The translations under genes and the position numbers were made by a program. A DNA stretch of 41,850 bases, from contig NZ_JAKGBU010000034.1 in assembly GCF_021555155.1 (NCBI RefSeq), forward strand, positions 1-41,850. The letters are read 5' to 3'. The notes under the pieces are model-generated. The model was not told the DNA's origin. It was given only the letters and a program-made list of their open reading frames with translations, and made no database searches. The stretch is from Rhizobium alarense. Lineage in GTDB: Bacteria; Pseudomonadota; Alphaproteobacteria; Rhizobiales; Rhizobiaceae. The number at the start of each line of letters is the position of its first letter. The first letter of the stretch is position 1. Shown piece after piece: positions 8,715 through 16,115 of the stretch.

Positions 8715-8861
8715 TCCTGCCCCGATTCGGGCGGGGCGCCCGTCGCCTTGCCCGACCCATGGCGGTATGGATCAGCTTTTTTGAAGCAAAGACTGATAAC
8801 TATCAATTTGCTACGAGACCTCCGCTCGGCTACGGCTGCGTCAGCAAAAGGGGGGAGGCTC

Positions 8862-9767
8862 ATGACGGAACAACAGGCAAGCGTTGCCGCCTTGGACGGC
8901 GGCGAGATCGGCGGACCGGGCCGGACCACGCTCATCGGCGGTGTGGCCCTCTGCCTGCTCTCCATGTCCTCTATCCAGGTCGGCTCAGCCCTCTCAGTCA
9001 CGGTGATGGCCGCCTACGGCCCTTCAACGACCACCTTCTTCCGCCTCGCGATCGCCGCCGGCATCCTTGCCGTGATCGTCCGGCCGCCGATGCGGCGTTC
9101 CAGCCGCGCACAGTGGAAAAGTGCCCTGTCGCTCGGCGTCGCCATGGCCGGTATGACGCTTTGCTTCTTCTCGGCGATCGAGCGCATTCCACTTGGGCTC
9201 GCGGTGGCGATCGACTTCCTGGGGCCGCTTGCCGTTGCCACGGTCGCGCTCGGTGCCGGCTGGCGGCTTGTGTGGCCGTTCGCAGCCCTCGTCGGCGTCG
9301 TGCTGCTCTCGCATGACGGTGCGGGCTGGACGGGTGATCCCGTCGGTATCCTTTTTGCGCTCGGCGCTGCGACCGGTTGGGGCAGCTATATCGTGCTCAT
9401 GAAGAGGTCGGGTACTCTCTTCAAGGGGCTCGATGGTCTGTCGGTATCGCTGCTGGTCGCGGCTGTCGCGGCCGCTCCCTTCGGTCTCGCGGGCGCCGGC
9501 GAGGTCATGACGCCGGATGGCCTTGGCACCATGCTCGGACTGGCGCTCCTCGTGCCGCTGTTGCCCTATGCGCTGGAGATGATCGCATTGCGCCGCATGC
9601 CGATGTCCGTCTTCGGCATCTTTATGAGCCTTGAGCCCGCGCTTGGCGCGCTGGCCGGCTTCCTCGTGCTGGGGCAGGCGATGACCCCGCTGCAGATGCT
9701 CGGAACGGGCCTCGTCGTCGCGGCAAGCGCCGGGGTCACGAGCAGCGGCTCGCAACAGCAGGCCTGA
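8862..9767 (+). CDS. EamA/DMT-family exporter, RhtA-like
   Basis: This 301-aa inner-membrane protein has ten predicted hydrophobic segments in two EamA repeats. The order 'GGVALCLLSMSSIQVGSALSVTVM', 'GPLAVATVALG', 'GWGSYIVLMKRSG' and 'MSLEPALGALAGFLVLGQAMT' is close to RhtA, the threonine/homoserine exporter of E. coli. Substrate in this organism is inferred only (amino acids or related metabolites). The ATG at 8862 is chosen because GGGGAGG precedes it; the longer frame from 8748 starts in non-conserved sequence. It is convergent with the globin gene. Confidence 0.85.
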   Translation: MTEQQASVAALDGGEIGGPGRTTLIGGVALCLLSMSSIQVGSALSVTVMAAYGPSTTTFFRLAIAAGILAVIVRPPMRRSSRAQWKSALSLGVAMAGMTLCFFSAIERIPLGLAVAIDFLGPLAVATVALGAGWRLVWPFAALVGVVLLSHDGAGWTGDPVGILFALGAATGWGSYIVLMKRSGTLFKGLDGLSVSLLVAAVAAAPFGLAGAGEVMTPDGLGTMLGLALLVPLLPYALEMIALRRMPMSVFGIFMSLEPALGALAGFLVLGQAMTPLQMLGTGLVVAASAGVTSSGSQQQA

Positions 9768-9843
9768 ACCGCATCGCGATCCTTCATCAGGTTCTCGCGC
9801 CGTATTCAGGTCGCTGATTTCACCCTGTCGGTATGGCGGCACA

Positions 9844-9876
9844 GCACGCCGGCCCGCCTCAGGCCGGCCGGCGTGC
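9844..9876. terminator. Hairpin overlapping the end of the globin gene
   Basis: GCACGCCGGCC (9844-9854) pairs perfectly with GGCCGGCGTGC (9866-9876). The globin stop codon (complement of 9859-9861) lies in the loop, so the last globin codons double as a terminator arm. It could stop transcripts from both convergent genes; no T-run was seen. Confidence 0.5.
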
Positions 9877-10326
9877 GGGGTCGTCGTCTGCCGGATTGTA
9901 GAAGAGCGAGAGCACGAGGCTCTTCGCGATGCGTTCCGCCGTCGCCATGAACCATTCCTTGGCCTCGGGCGTCGGAGCGATATCGTCGAGCGTTGCGGCG
10001 AAGAGGCCGAGCCAGGCCTCGAAGAGGGGCGGGTTGAGGCCTGCCACCCCCTGATGCGCCATGACCGGCTTGCCGCCATAGCCGCCGTCCTTGAAGGCGA
10101 CCGCCGACCAGAAGCGCTGCATTTTTTCGAGATGTTCCGGCCAGCGGCCGTCAAGTCGGGCGTCGAAGATGGGGCCGAGTTCGGCGTGCTGGCGCACGCG
10201 GCCATAGAACGTGTCGACGAGCAACGGGATGAAACCGGCACCGACGCCGATCGCCGCCATGTCGGCGGCGGCCTTGGCGCGGATTGCCGCGAAATGCGTC
10301 TGCCTGTCTGGTGTCGTTTCGGTCAT
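9859..10326 (-). CDS. Group III truncated hemoglobin
   Basis: The protein has 155 aa from the ATG at 10326 (MTETTPDRQ); a longer frame to 10362 lacks conservation. Family features are 'IPLLVDTFYGRVRQHAELGPIF', 'HLEKMQRFWSAVAF' and 'PVMAHQGV', where His91 is the likely proximal heme ligand. The following 'FEAWLGLF' tryptophan is also typical of this group. Group III truncated globins bind heme in the cytoplasm and are linked to oxygen or nitric oxide handling in microaerobic bacteria; the exact role is unknown. It shares its orientation with the hydrolase upstream (10388). Confidence 0.9.
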   Translation of the reverse strand: MTETTPDRQTHFAAIRAKAAADMAAIGVGAGFIPLLVDTFYGRVRQHAELGPIFDARLDGRWPEHLEKMQRFWSAVAFKDGGYGGKPVMAHQGVAGLNPPLFEAWLGLFAATLDDIAPTPEAKEWFMATAERIAKSLVLSLFYNPADDDPARRPA

Positions 10327-10387
10327 GGAACCGGCATAGCGGTGATCGGCCCGCCGATGCAAGCCGCGGATTGTCGCGCCGGCCGGT

Positions 10388-11227
10388 TCACTTTTCGGGG
10401 ACCGTGTCGTCGTCCTGCCGCCCGCTCCAGGACAGCAGCTTGTAATCGAAGCCGTATTCCAGCGTCGGCTTGACGATCTCGAAATAGGGCGAGAGGTCGA
10501 AGTCGCGCGGCGTGTAGAGCGAGTGGTGGCGGATGTGCAGGATTTCCGCCCGGGAGTAGGTCGATGTCGCCGCCGCCCGGCCCGGCGCGCGGATCACATC
10601 GGGCAGGATCGGATAACGGATCTCGCCGAAGGCTTCGGCAAGCAGCGTGGAGCAAATCGCCCGCGTCGGATCGCCCGAGCCGAAGGCGATCATCCGCCGG
10701 CGCCAACGCACCGGAACCGGCGGTGTCGGCAGGAAGTAGCGCAGCATGTCGAGGACGTTCTTGAGGTCGTATTTCAGGCCGAGCTTCGACACCAGGAAAG
10801 CGATGAGACGGTCCCGATCCTCGGGTGTGAGGCCGACAGGGCGGCAGATCCGTGTGTTGTAGGTTCGGTATTTGGAGAGAGGCACGGCCACGCAGCCTTC
10901 ACCGAGATTGACCTCGATCAGTTGCGGCCGCTCCGTCGCCGGAAGGGTGGCCTGATCGATCGTCAGCGGGATCTCGTCGCCGACGAAGAGCGCGGCATGT
11001 GACCAGGTTGACTGCGTCAGATACTTGATGGCGGCTGAGACCTTCTGGTTGCCTTCGACGAGCAGCACGTCACCCGGCCTCAAGGTGCGGGCGAGCGTCT
11101 GGGGATCGGACGGCGTATAGGGCTCGTAGCCGGAGGTCTGTTTCAGGAGCCGCGCGGCGACATGGCTGCCGAGCCGGTCGAGCAGCGTATCCCGGCTCGT
11201 GGAAAGCGGTCTGATGATGGCACTCAC
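10388..11227 (-). CDS. Permuted NlpC/P60-like (YiiX/YebB-type) cysteine hydrolase
   Basis: The protein has 279 aa from the GTG at 11227, which has a good AAGGCGAGG site; an ATG at 11278 would add 17 unlikely residues. The order of catalytic residues is permuted, with histidine first ('STWSHAALFVG', about residue 77) and cysteine later ('ICSTLLAEAF', about residue 192). 'RPGDVLLVEGNQKVSAAIKYLT' is the usual strand before the histidine. Enzymes of this superfamily cleave amide or ester bonds in peptidoglycan peptides or acylated substrates. No signal peptide is visible, so a cytoplasmic target or N-terminal anchoring cannot be decided. It lies between the globin and mbfA and faces away from mbfA. 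Confidence 0.75.
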   Translation of the reverse strand: MSAIIRPLSTSRDTLLDRLGSHVAARLLKQTSGYEPYTPSDPQTLARTLRPGDVLLVEGNQKVSAAIKYLTQSTWSHAALFVGDEIPLTIDQATLPATERPQLIEVNLGEGCVAVPLSKYRTYNTRICRPVGLTPEDRDRLIAFLVSKLGLKYDLKNVLDMLRYFLPTPPVPVRWRRRMIAFGSGDPTRAICSTLLAEAFGEIRYPILPDVIRAPGRAAATSTYSRAEILHIRHHSLYTPRDFDLSPYFEIVKPTLEYGFDYKLLSWSGRQDDDTVPEK

Positions 11228-11287
11228 GCCGGCCTCGCCTTGTTGCGACGCGCGACACTTTAGCCAGACGAACCACATCCGTCGAGC

Positions 11288-11316
11288 TTGACCGAATGCG
11301 ATCGCCTTCCTATTTT
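11288..11316 (+). promoter_or_regulatory. mbfA promoter
   Basis: TTGACC (11288-11293) and TATTTT (11311-11316) are separated by exactly 17 nt. Transcription would start near 11323, giving a leader of about 20 nt before the ATG at 11342. The -10 element overlaps the palindrome described next, as expected for a repressed promoter. Confidence 0.6.
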
Positions 11317-11331
11317 AGAATTATTCTAAAA
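11313..11331. promoter_or_regulatory. ICE-type palindrome, candidate Irr binding site
   Basis: TTTTAGAA (11313-11320), spacer TTA, TTCTAAAA (11324-11331): a perfect 8-bp inverted repeat. It matches the iron-control element (TTTAGAA-N3-TTCTAAA) bound by the heme-responsive regulator Irr in Rhizobiales. It covers the -10 and start region of mbfA, which fits repression when iron is scarce. Confidence 0.8.
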
Positions 11332-11341
11332 AGGTATCCCC

Positions 11342-12325
11342 ATGTTTTCGCGCCTGTTCCGTCCCCACAAACGCCCGCTCGAATCGCTCAGTGAACAGGA
11401 GGTGCTCGCGCTCGCGATTTCCTCGGAGGAGGACGACGGACGAATCTACCTCGCCTATGCCGATGCGCTGCGCGAACAGTTCCCGAACTCGGCCCGGGTC
11501 TTCGAGGACATGGCGGAGGAGGAAAGCCGCCACCGGCAGATGCTGATCGACCGGCACGTGCGGCGCTTCGGAAACCGCATACCGCTGATAAGGCGGGAGC
11601 ATGTCCGCGACTTCCCCGAGCGCAAGCCCGACTGGCTGGTTGGGACCATGCCGATCGGAAAGGCACGCGAGCAGGCAGAGGCAATGGAGGACGCGGCGCA
11701 TCGCTTCTATCTCGCCGCGGCGGCGAGAAGCGAGGATGCCGAAACGCGCAAGCTGCTGGGGGATCTCGCCATCGCGGAAAAGGCGCATGAAACGCTCGCC
11801 CGAAGACTGGGCGAAGAGCACACGCCGGACGCCGTGAAGGATGCGGAGAGCGAGACGGCGCGCCGGCAGTTCGTGCTGACCTACGTGCAGCCGGGCCTCG
11901 CCGGTCTCATGGACGGCTCGGTCTCGACGCTCGCGCCGATCTTCGCGGCCGCCTTCGCCACGGGCGATACATGGCAGACCTTTCTGGTCGGGCTGTCGGC
12001 CTCGGTCGGCGCCGGCATCTCGATGGGTTTCACGGAGGCGGCGCATGACGACGGCAGGATTTCCGGACGCGGATCGCCCGTCAAGCGGGGGCTCGCTTCA
12101 GGCATCATGACGGCCATCGGCGGCCTCGGCCATGCGCTGCCCTATCTCATCCCGCATTTCGCACTTGCGACGGGGATTGCCATCGCGGTGGTGTTCATCG
12201 AACTGTGGGCGATCGCCTTCATCCAGAACCGGTATATGGAAACGCCCTTCCTCAGGGCGGCGTTCCAGGTCGTGCTGGGCGGCGGACTGGTACTGGCAGC
12301 CGGTGTGCTCATTGGCAACGCGTGA
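11342..12325 (+). CDS. mbfA: Membrane-bound ferritin MbfA (rubrerythrin-like domain fused to a VIT1/CCC1 iron transporter)
   Basis: The protein has 327 aa. Residues 1-~165 are a ferritin-like di-iron domain with acidic/histidine motifs ('SSEEDDGRIYLAYAD', 'EDMAEEESRHRQML', 'LAIAEKAHETLA'). Residues ~175-327 are a VIT1/CCC1 membrane domain with about five hydrophobic segments ('VQPGLAGLMDGSVSTLAPIFAAAFA', 'SASVGAGISMGFTEAA'). In Bradyrhizobium and Agrobacterium this fusion exports iron and protects against iron and peroxide stress under Irr control. The ICE-type palindrome and promoter immediately upstream support the same regulation here. The gene is monocistronic and converges on the BTLCP gene. 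Confidence 0.93.
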   Translation: MFSRLFRPHKRPLESLSEQEVLALAISSEEDDGRIYLAYADALREQFPNSARVFEDMAEEESRHRQMLIDRHVRRFGNRIPLIRREHVRDFPERKPDWLVGTMPIGKAREQAEAMEDAAHRFYLAAAARSEDAETRKLLGDLAIAEKAHETLARRLGEEHTPDAVKDAESETARRQFVLTYVQPGLAGLMDGSVSTLAPIFAAAFATGDTWQTFLVGLSASVGAGISMGFTEAAHDDGRISGRGSPVKRGLASGIMTAIGGLGHALPYLIPHFALATGIAIAVVFIELWAIAFIQNRYMETPFLRAAFQVVLGGGLVLAAGVLIGNA

Positions 12326-12367
12326 CGATGGCCGATCCTTGCGGCGGGACTGCCGCGATGCCGGCCG

Positions 12368-12976
12368 CTATTTGCCGACGGCCGAAACCATCATCGTATC
12401 GCCGTTCTCGATCGAGACCCAGCGGCCGGCGTGGAAGGAGGCCTGACGCTTCAGGTAGCGATAGGGCGTGTCCGACCAGAGCTTCACATCGTTCTCGAGA
12501 TTGTCGAGGATGAAATCGCCCTCGGACGTACGAACCGTCAGGACCGCGTGGCCTTCGCCATCCGGCTTGCGCACGACGGTAATGAGCAGGTCGGCGGCGG
12601 AGAAGCCGCGTTCCATCAGCTTCTTGCGCTTGAGAAGAACGAAGTCCTCGCAGTCGCCCGCCCCGTCCGGATAGGCCCAGAGCTCGTCCTGGCCGACGAG
12701 ATCCTTGTCGGTCATCGGCGTGATGGCGCGGTTCACGGAAATATTGATGTCGCGCACGGCGTTCCAGCCGGCCCCGGTCAGGTGTGCGGGCGCAACCCGG
12801 CGCGTCGTCGGGCCGCACTCGCTGCGATTGGTCTTGCAGAACTCGTAGTGGCCGATCGGCTGGGACGTGACGGCGCCTGTCTGCATCGACAGCGGTGCCG
12901 GAAAAGCGATGGTGGACGTCACAAGCCAAGCGGCAACTGCCGTCATAGCAGCTCGAGCACCAATCATTCGCGCCAT
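12368..12976 (-). CDS. Periplasmic transglutaminase-like cysteine peptidase (BTLCP, DUF920)
   Basis: The protein has 202 aa with a Sec signal peptide (residues 1-~25). The transglutaminase-like triad is visible: Cys109 in 'GAGDCEDFVLLK', His143 in 'GEGHAVLTV' and Asp158 in 'FILDNL'. A conserved 'VNRAITPMTD' precedes it. Members of this family include the LapG-type proteases that cut surface adhesins and are often tied to c-di-GMP signalling; no adhesin or LapD gene lies nearby, so the target is unknown. An AGGGGACG Shine-Dalgarno precedes the ATG. A CtrA-type full site lies 18 bp upstream. Confidence 0.88.
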   Translation of the reverse strand: MARMIGARAAMTAVAAWLVTSTIAFPAPLSMQTGAVTSQPIGHYEFCKTNRSECGPTTRRVAPAHLTGAGWNAVRDINISVNRAITPMTDKDLVGQDELWAYPDGAGDCEDFVLLKRKKLMERGFSAADLLITVVRKPDGEGHAVLTVRTSEGDFILDNLENDVKLWSDTPYRYLKRQASFHAGRWVSIENGDTMMVSAVGK

Positions 12977-12994
12977 GAAACGTCCCCTGAATTC

Positions 12995-13009
12995 TTAACA
13001 AAACGTTAA
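12995..13009. promoter_or_regulatory. CtrA-type full binding site (TTAA-N7-TTAA)
   Basis: TTAA (12995-12998), seven bases, TTAA (13006-13009) is an exact match to the CtrA full-site pattern of alphaproteobacteria. It lies 18 bp before the BTLCP start codon. A second candidate half site, TTAACCAT on the minus strand (13058-13065), lies about 50 bp further upstream. Confidence 0.5.
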
Positions 13010-13070
13010 ATTTTTCGGGGCGCCTTCGTCAATCATCATAATTGGCGAGACGAGATTATGGTTAAGAGCT

Positions 13071-13089
13071 GTTGCGTCAGCGCCGCAAC
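13071..13089. terminator. Weak hairpin after the alpha/beta hydrolase gene
   Basis: GTTGCG (13071-13076) pairs with CGCAAC (13084-13089) just beyond the minus-strand hydrolase stop at 13098. The stem is only 6 bp and lacks a T-run, so this is a weak call. Confidence 0.25.
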
Positions 13090-13097
13090 GTCCGGAA

Positions 13098-13922
13098 TCA
13101 GGGTATTTTCGACGTTGCAAGCGTCTCGATCACGGACAGCATCCGTTCGATGTCCTCCGGACGGGACAGACGGTGATCGCCGTCGCGCACGAGCGTCATG
13201 ACCACGTCATCGCCGACAAGGTGCTCCATCAGCGTCATCGCATGCTGATAGGGCACGTCGGGATCGAGCATGCCCTGCAGGATGTGGACCGGGCAGCCGG
13301 TATCGATTGTGCCGTCCAGAACGCGGTTCGCGCGGCCGTCCTCGATGAGCTTCAGCGTATAGATGTTCGGGTCCGGTCCGTAGGGCGTCGGCTCCTCGAA
13401 GAAGCCGCGCTCGGCGAGAGAAGTGCGTTCCGCCGCCGTCAGGTTCGGTTCGATCAGTTCGGAGGTGAAGTCGGGCGCGGGTGCGATCAGCACCAGGCCG
13501 CGCAGATGATCGGCGAGGCCTCTTGCGCGCAATTCGGCGACGGCGCGCAGCGCGATCCAGCCGCCCATCGACGAGCCGACGAGAATCATCGCGCGGGTCG
13601 CAAGCGCGCCGCGGGCGTGGTCGATGACGAAAAGCGCCTCCTCGAGCCAGCGCGAAATCGTTCCGTCGGCGAAGGCGCCGCCCGAGGCGCCATGCCCCGA
13701 ATAGTCGAAGCGGATGCAACCGGTGCCGAGCCGCTCCGCAAGCCGCGCCAGTTCGACGGCCTTCGTCCCCGTCATGTCGGACCGGTAGCCGCCGAGCCAG
13801 ACGAAATGGGGAAGGTCGTTGCCGGTCCTGGGGGGCGTCAGCCGAAGAGCGATGTCCCGCGCGCCCGCATCCTCTCCGACCGTCACGTTGCGTGTGCCTG
13901 CCTCTGTTTCCATGCCCCTCAT
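13098..13922 (-). CDS. Alpha/beta hydrolase (serine hydrolase, ABHD10-like)
   Basis: The protein has 274 aa. The fold's markers are present: 'FVWLGGYRSDMTGTKA' (oxyanion region), 'RFDYSGHGASGG', the nucleophile elbow 'LVGSSMGGW' (Ser118), an acid in 'QGMLDPDVPY' and a C-terminal histidine in 'DGDHRLSRPED' (His250). The arrangement resembles mammalian ABHD10/peroxiredoxin depalmitoylases, so a thioesterase or carboxylesterase is likely; the substrate is unknown. There is no signal peptide, so it is cytoplasmic. A second ATG at 13913 is an alternative start. It is divergent from infC across 229 bp. Confidence 0.82.
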   Translation of the reverse strand: MRGMETEAGTRNVTVGEDAGARDIALRLTPPRTGNDLPHFVWLGGYRSDMTGTKAVELARLAERLGTGCIRFDYSGHGASGGAFADGTISRWLEEALFVIDHARGALATRAMILVGSSMGGWIALRAVAELRARGLADHLRGLVLIAPAPDFTSELIEPNLTAAERTSLAERGFFEEPTPYGPDPNIYTLKLIEDGRANRVLDGTIDTGCPVHILQGMLDPDVPYQHAMTLMEHLVGDDVVMTLVRDGDHRLSRPEDIERMLSVIETLATSKIP

Positions 13923-14136
13923 TCCCGAAACGTTCCCGGTCGGCGGCCTTTGGTCGCGACCCGCTGTGTTTGTCCTGCCTCCTTAATGCGACTTGCCCGC
14001 CAGAGGGTGATTTTTTCAATATGACGTGCTATTGACTTCGCCAAGGCGATACCGACATTGCCGCCACAGGCTACGAAGGTGGCGCGGCGAGGCGGAAACG
14101 CCATGCAGGCATTTCAGACTTCTATCCGAAACAGTC

Positions 14137-14154
14137 GAGGAGAATACGACCATT
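14137..14154 (+). promoter_or_regulatory. infC ribosome binding site with ATT start codon
   Basis: GAGGAGA (14137-14143) is followed eight bases later by ATT (14152-14154). No ATG, GTG or TTG lies in frame at a suitable distance, and the residues that follow ([17 protein letters not shown]) match the usual rhizobial IF3 N-terminus. IF3 discriminates against such starts, so this codon is the basis of autoregulation in other bacteria. Confidence 0.8.
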
Positions 14155-14688
14155 CGCAGACCCTATAAAGCGGACGCCCCGGTCAAGGACGGACCGCGTT
14201 CAAACAAGGAAATCCGGATTCCCCGGATTCAGCTTATCGATGCCGACGGTACCAACCATGGCATCGTTCCCACGGACCAGGCCCTCAAAATGGCGGAGGA
14301 CGCCGGCCTTGATCTCGTGGAAATATCTCCGAACTCCGATCCGCCGGTGTGCAAGATCCTTGATCTGGGCAAGTTGAAATACCTCAACCAGAAAAAGGCA
14401 GCAGAAGCGCGCAAGAAGCAGAAGATCGTCGAGATCAAAGAGATCAAGATGCGCCCCAACATCGACACCCACGACTACGAGGTGAAGATGAAGGCGATGA
14501 ACCGTTTCTTCGAGGATGGCGACAAGGTCAAGGTGACGCTGAAGTTCCGCGGCCGCGAGATGGCGCACCAGGAACTCGGCATGAAGCTTCTGCTGCAGGT
14601 CAAGGAAGACACGCTCGAGGTGGCCAAGGTGGAGGCCGAGCCGAAGCTCGAGGGCCGCCAGATGATGATGGTCCTGGCTCCAAAGTGA
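14152..14688 (+). CDS. infC: Translation initiation factor IF-3
   Basis: The protein has 178 aa, starting at an ATT codon. The N-terminal domain contains '[21 protein letters not shown]' and '[29 protein letters not shown]'. A lysine-rich linker ('[12 protein letters not shown]') follows. The C-terminal domain contains '[15 protein letters not shown]' and ends '[13 protein letters not shown]'. IF3 binds the 30S subunit, prevents 50S joining and checks the start codon. In many bacteria infC is co-transcribed with rpmI-rplT; here a strong terminator follows infC and another gene lies between. Calling the start at a later ATG would delete the conserved N-terminus. Confidence 0.97.
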   Translation: MRRPYKADAPVKDGPRSNKEIRIPRIQLIDADGTNHGIVPTDQALKMAEDAGLDLVEISPNSDPPVCKILDLGKLKYLNQKKAAEARKKQKIVEIKEIKMRPNIDTHDYEVKMKAMNRFFEDGDKVKVTLKFRGREMAHQELGMKLLLQVKEDTLEVAKVEAEPKLEGRQMMMVLAPK

Positions 14689-14718
14689 TTGGCGGCCCTG
14701 CATGGCAGCGTCGGAGCA

Positions 14719-14744
14719 GCCGCCCCCAAGAGGGGCGGCTTTTT
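14719..14744 (+). terminator. Rho-independent terminator of infC
   Basis: GCCGCCCC (14719-14726) pairs with GGGGCGGC (14732-14739), followed directly by TTTTT (14740-14744). It is a textbook intrinsic terminator 30 nt after the infC stop. Confidence 0.9.
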
Positions 14745-14952
14745 CGTTGGCGCGTCGGCGTCGTCTTTATCTGTGATGCGAAGCACTTTGAATTGTAAAG
14801 GCGGAGGCAGCGGAAAAATATAGTTGCCTAAATTAGAATAAAGTAGAATATTGAGCCGCGGCAAAAAACCTGCGGCGGGCGAGGGGCGCGGCAGGCGGAG
14901 CGGGAAACGCCACGGTGGCGAAACAAGCGCCAACAGAGGGAAGGAGCTGGCA

Positions 14953-15132
14953 ATGCCGAGAATCTCCAGAATACTGACAGTCGCGTGCCTTGGAATCGCA
15001 TATCTGATCGCAACGCCTTTCGTATCTTTCGTCGCGTTCGATGACGGCCATTCGGGCAAGGCCTTTGCCGACAAGCGCGACGTCGGCCACAAGCCCGGCG
15101 ACAAGGGCAAGCAGGATACCGGCAAGGGCTGA
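14953..15132 (+). CDS. Small exported or membrane-anchored protein with Lys/Gly-rich tail (59 aa)
   Basis: The start at 14953 has AAGGAG six bases upstream. The N-terminal ~30 residues form one hydrophobic segment after a basic stretch ('MPRISRILTVACLGIAYLI', then 'ATPFVSFVAF'), acting as signal peptide or anchor. The remainder is charged and repetitive ('DKRDVGHKPGDKGKQDTGKG'), with alternating Lys, Asp and Gly. No family was recognised. The upstream ~200 bp after the infC terminator is A/T-rich and holds a direct repeat, TAGAATA-AAG-TAGAATA (14834-14850), that may belong to its promoter. It sits alone between infC and rpmI. Confidence 0.6.
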   Translation: MPRISRILTVACLGIAYLIATPFVSFVAFDDGHSGKAFADKRDVGHKPGDKGKQDTGKG

Positions 15133-15181
15133 AGCCCTGTGACTGCCGAAGACCAAACCTCGCTTAGACTGGTGTTGTGGC

Positions 15182-15305
15182 TTGGCTCAAAGATCGGTGA
15201 AACCAATACTTTGCGGCCCAAGTCCTGAGTCGACGACTGCGAGCGCCGGAAAAGACGCCATTTTCAGAAAACGGATTTGAAGCTGCCCGTCGGGCAGCTT
15301 CTTTT
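15182..15305 (+). ncRNA. Candidate small RNA (about 90 nt) with own promoter and terminator
   Basis: TTGGCT (15182-15187) and AATACT (15205-15210) are 17 nt apart and would start a transcript near 15217. It would end in a strong hairpin: GAAGCTGCCC (15279-15288) with GGGCAGCTTC (15292-15301), a 3-nt loop, then TTTT. Nothing in between looks coding. The alternative is that the hairpin simply ends the mRNA of the 59-aa gene, leaving a 147-nt 3' UTR. Confidence 0.4.
15279..15305 (+). terminator. Rho-independent terminator upstream of rpmI
   Basis: There is a 10-bp perfect stem (15279-15288 with 15292-15301), loop GTC, then TTTT (15302-15305). It insulates rpmI-rplT from transcripts coming from the left. 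Confidence 0.85.
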
Positions 15306-15342
15306 ATATGGCCGGCCAGCGGCCGCCGTTTCATGAATCCGG

Positions 15343-15370
15343 TTGCGCTTTTCGGGGACTTCGGTTACAA
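15343..15370 (+). promoter_or_regulatory. Probable rpmI-rplT promoter
   Basis: TTGCGC (15343-15348) and TTACAA (15365-15370) are separated by 16 nt, between the terminator at 15305 and the rpmI start. The predicted leader is about 95 nt. The rest of the 15133-15470 gap holds the candidate sRNA and the leader hairpins listed separately. Confidence 0.5.
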
Positions 15371-15380
15371 GCCCCCGTCC

Positions 15381-15445
15381 GAACGGTCCGGCAGGGCATG
15401 CCGTGGCCGTTCTTTACGCTGGGGATCGGCACGTCTTCCGATCCC
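15381..15445 (+). promoter_or_regulatory. Two-hairpin leader before rpmI, possible L20/L35 autoregulatory element
   Basis: Hairpin 1: GAACGG (15381-15386) with CCGTTC (15407-15412), enclosing CGGCA/TGCCG (15389-15393 with 15399-15403). Hairpin 2: GGGATCGG (15422-15429) with CCGATCCC (15438-15445). L20 represses this operon by binding leader RNA in several bacteria. The structure here is seen directly; binding is inferred. Confidence 0.45.
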
Positions 15446-15470
15446 GCAATCAAGAAAACGGAGTAGCAAA

Positions 15471-15674
15471 ATGCCCAAGATGAAGACGAAGTCGTCTGCC
15501 AAGAAGCGGTTCAAGATCACCGCGACCGGCAAGGTGCGCGCAGCCGCTGCAGGCAAGCGCCACGGCATGATCAAGCGGTCCAACAAGTTCATTCGCGACG
15601 CGCGCGGAACCATGGTTCTGGCCGAGCCCGATGGCAAGAAGGTGGTCAAGAACTACCTGCCGAACGGTCTCTGA
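15471..15674 (+). CDS. rpmI: 50S ribosomal protein bL35
   Basis: This 67-aa basic protein starts '[21 protein letters not shown]', the bL35 signature, and has '[20 protein letters not shown]' before the C-terminus 'KNYLPNGL'. It is part of the 50S subunit. The ATG at 15471 has a GGAG site; in-frame codons back to 15333 are leader. rplT follows after 36 bp in the same operon. Confidence 0.97.
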   Translation: MPKMKTKSSAKKRFKITATGKVRAAAAGKRHGMIKRSNKFIRDARGTMVLAEPDGKKVVKNYLPNGL

Positions 15675-15710
15675 GACGTCTGGCGATTTGGATCATAAGG
15701 AGATCATGAC

Positions 15711-16115
15711 ATGGCACGTGTAAAACGCGGCGTAACCGCCCACGCCAAGCACAAGAAGACACTGAAGGCCGCCAAGGGTTTCTACGGCCGCCGCAAGAAC
15801 ACCATCCGCGCCGCCAAGGCCGCCGTCGATCGCTCGATGCAGTATGCAACGCGCGACCGCCGCGTGAAGAAGCGCAATTTCCGCGCGCTTTGGATCCAGC
15901 GCATCAACGCCGCCGTCCGCGAGCATGGCCTGACCTATGGCCGCTTCATAGACGGTCTCAACAAGGCCGGCATCGAAGTCGACCGCAAGGTTCTGTCCGA
16001 CATGGCGATCCATGAGACGGCTGCCTTCGGCGCTCTCGTCGAAGCCGCCAAGAAGGCGCTGGCCTACCTCAAGGACGCCGGTACCGAGAACGAGTTTGAA
16101 AGCGCGGTCCGTTAA
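15711..16115 (+). CDS. rplT: 50S ribosomal protein bL20
   Basis: This 134-aa protein starts '[21 protein letters not shown]' and includes '[14 protein letters not shown]', '[21 protein letters not shown]' and '[11 protein letters not shown]', all standard for bL20. It is an early assembly protein of the 50S subunit and, in studied bacteria, the autorepressor of rpmI-rplT. An AAGGAGA site precedes the start. The slightly extended C-terminus ('[13 protein letters not shown]') is usual in alphaproteobacteria. A foldable region begins immediately after the stop codon. Confidence 0.98.
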   Translation: MARVKRGVTAHAKHKKTLKAAKGFYGRRKNTIRAAKAAVDRSMQYATRDRRVKKRNFRALWIQRINAAVREHGLTYGRFIDGLNKAGIEVDRKVLSDMAIHETAAFGALVEAAKKALAYLKDAGTENEFESAVR

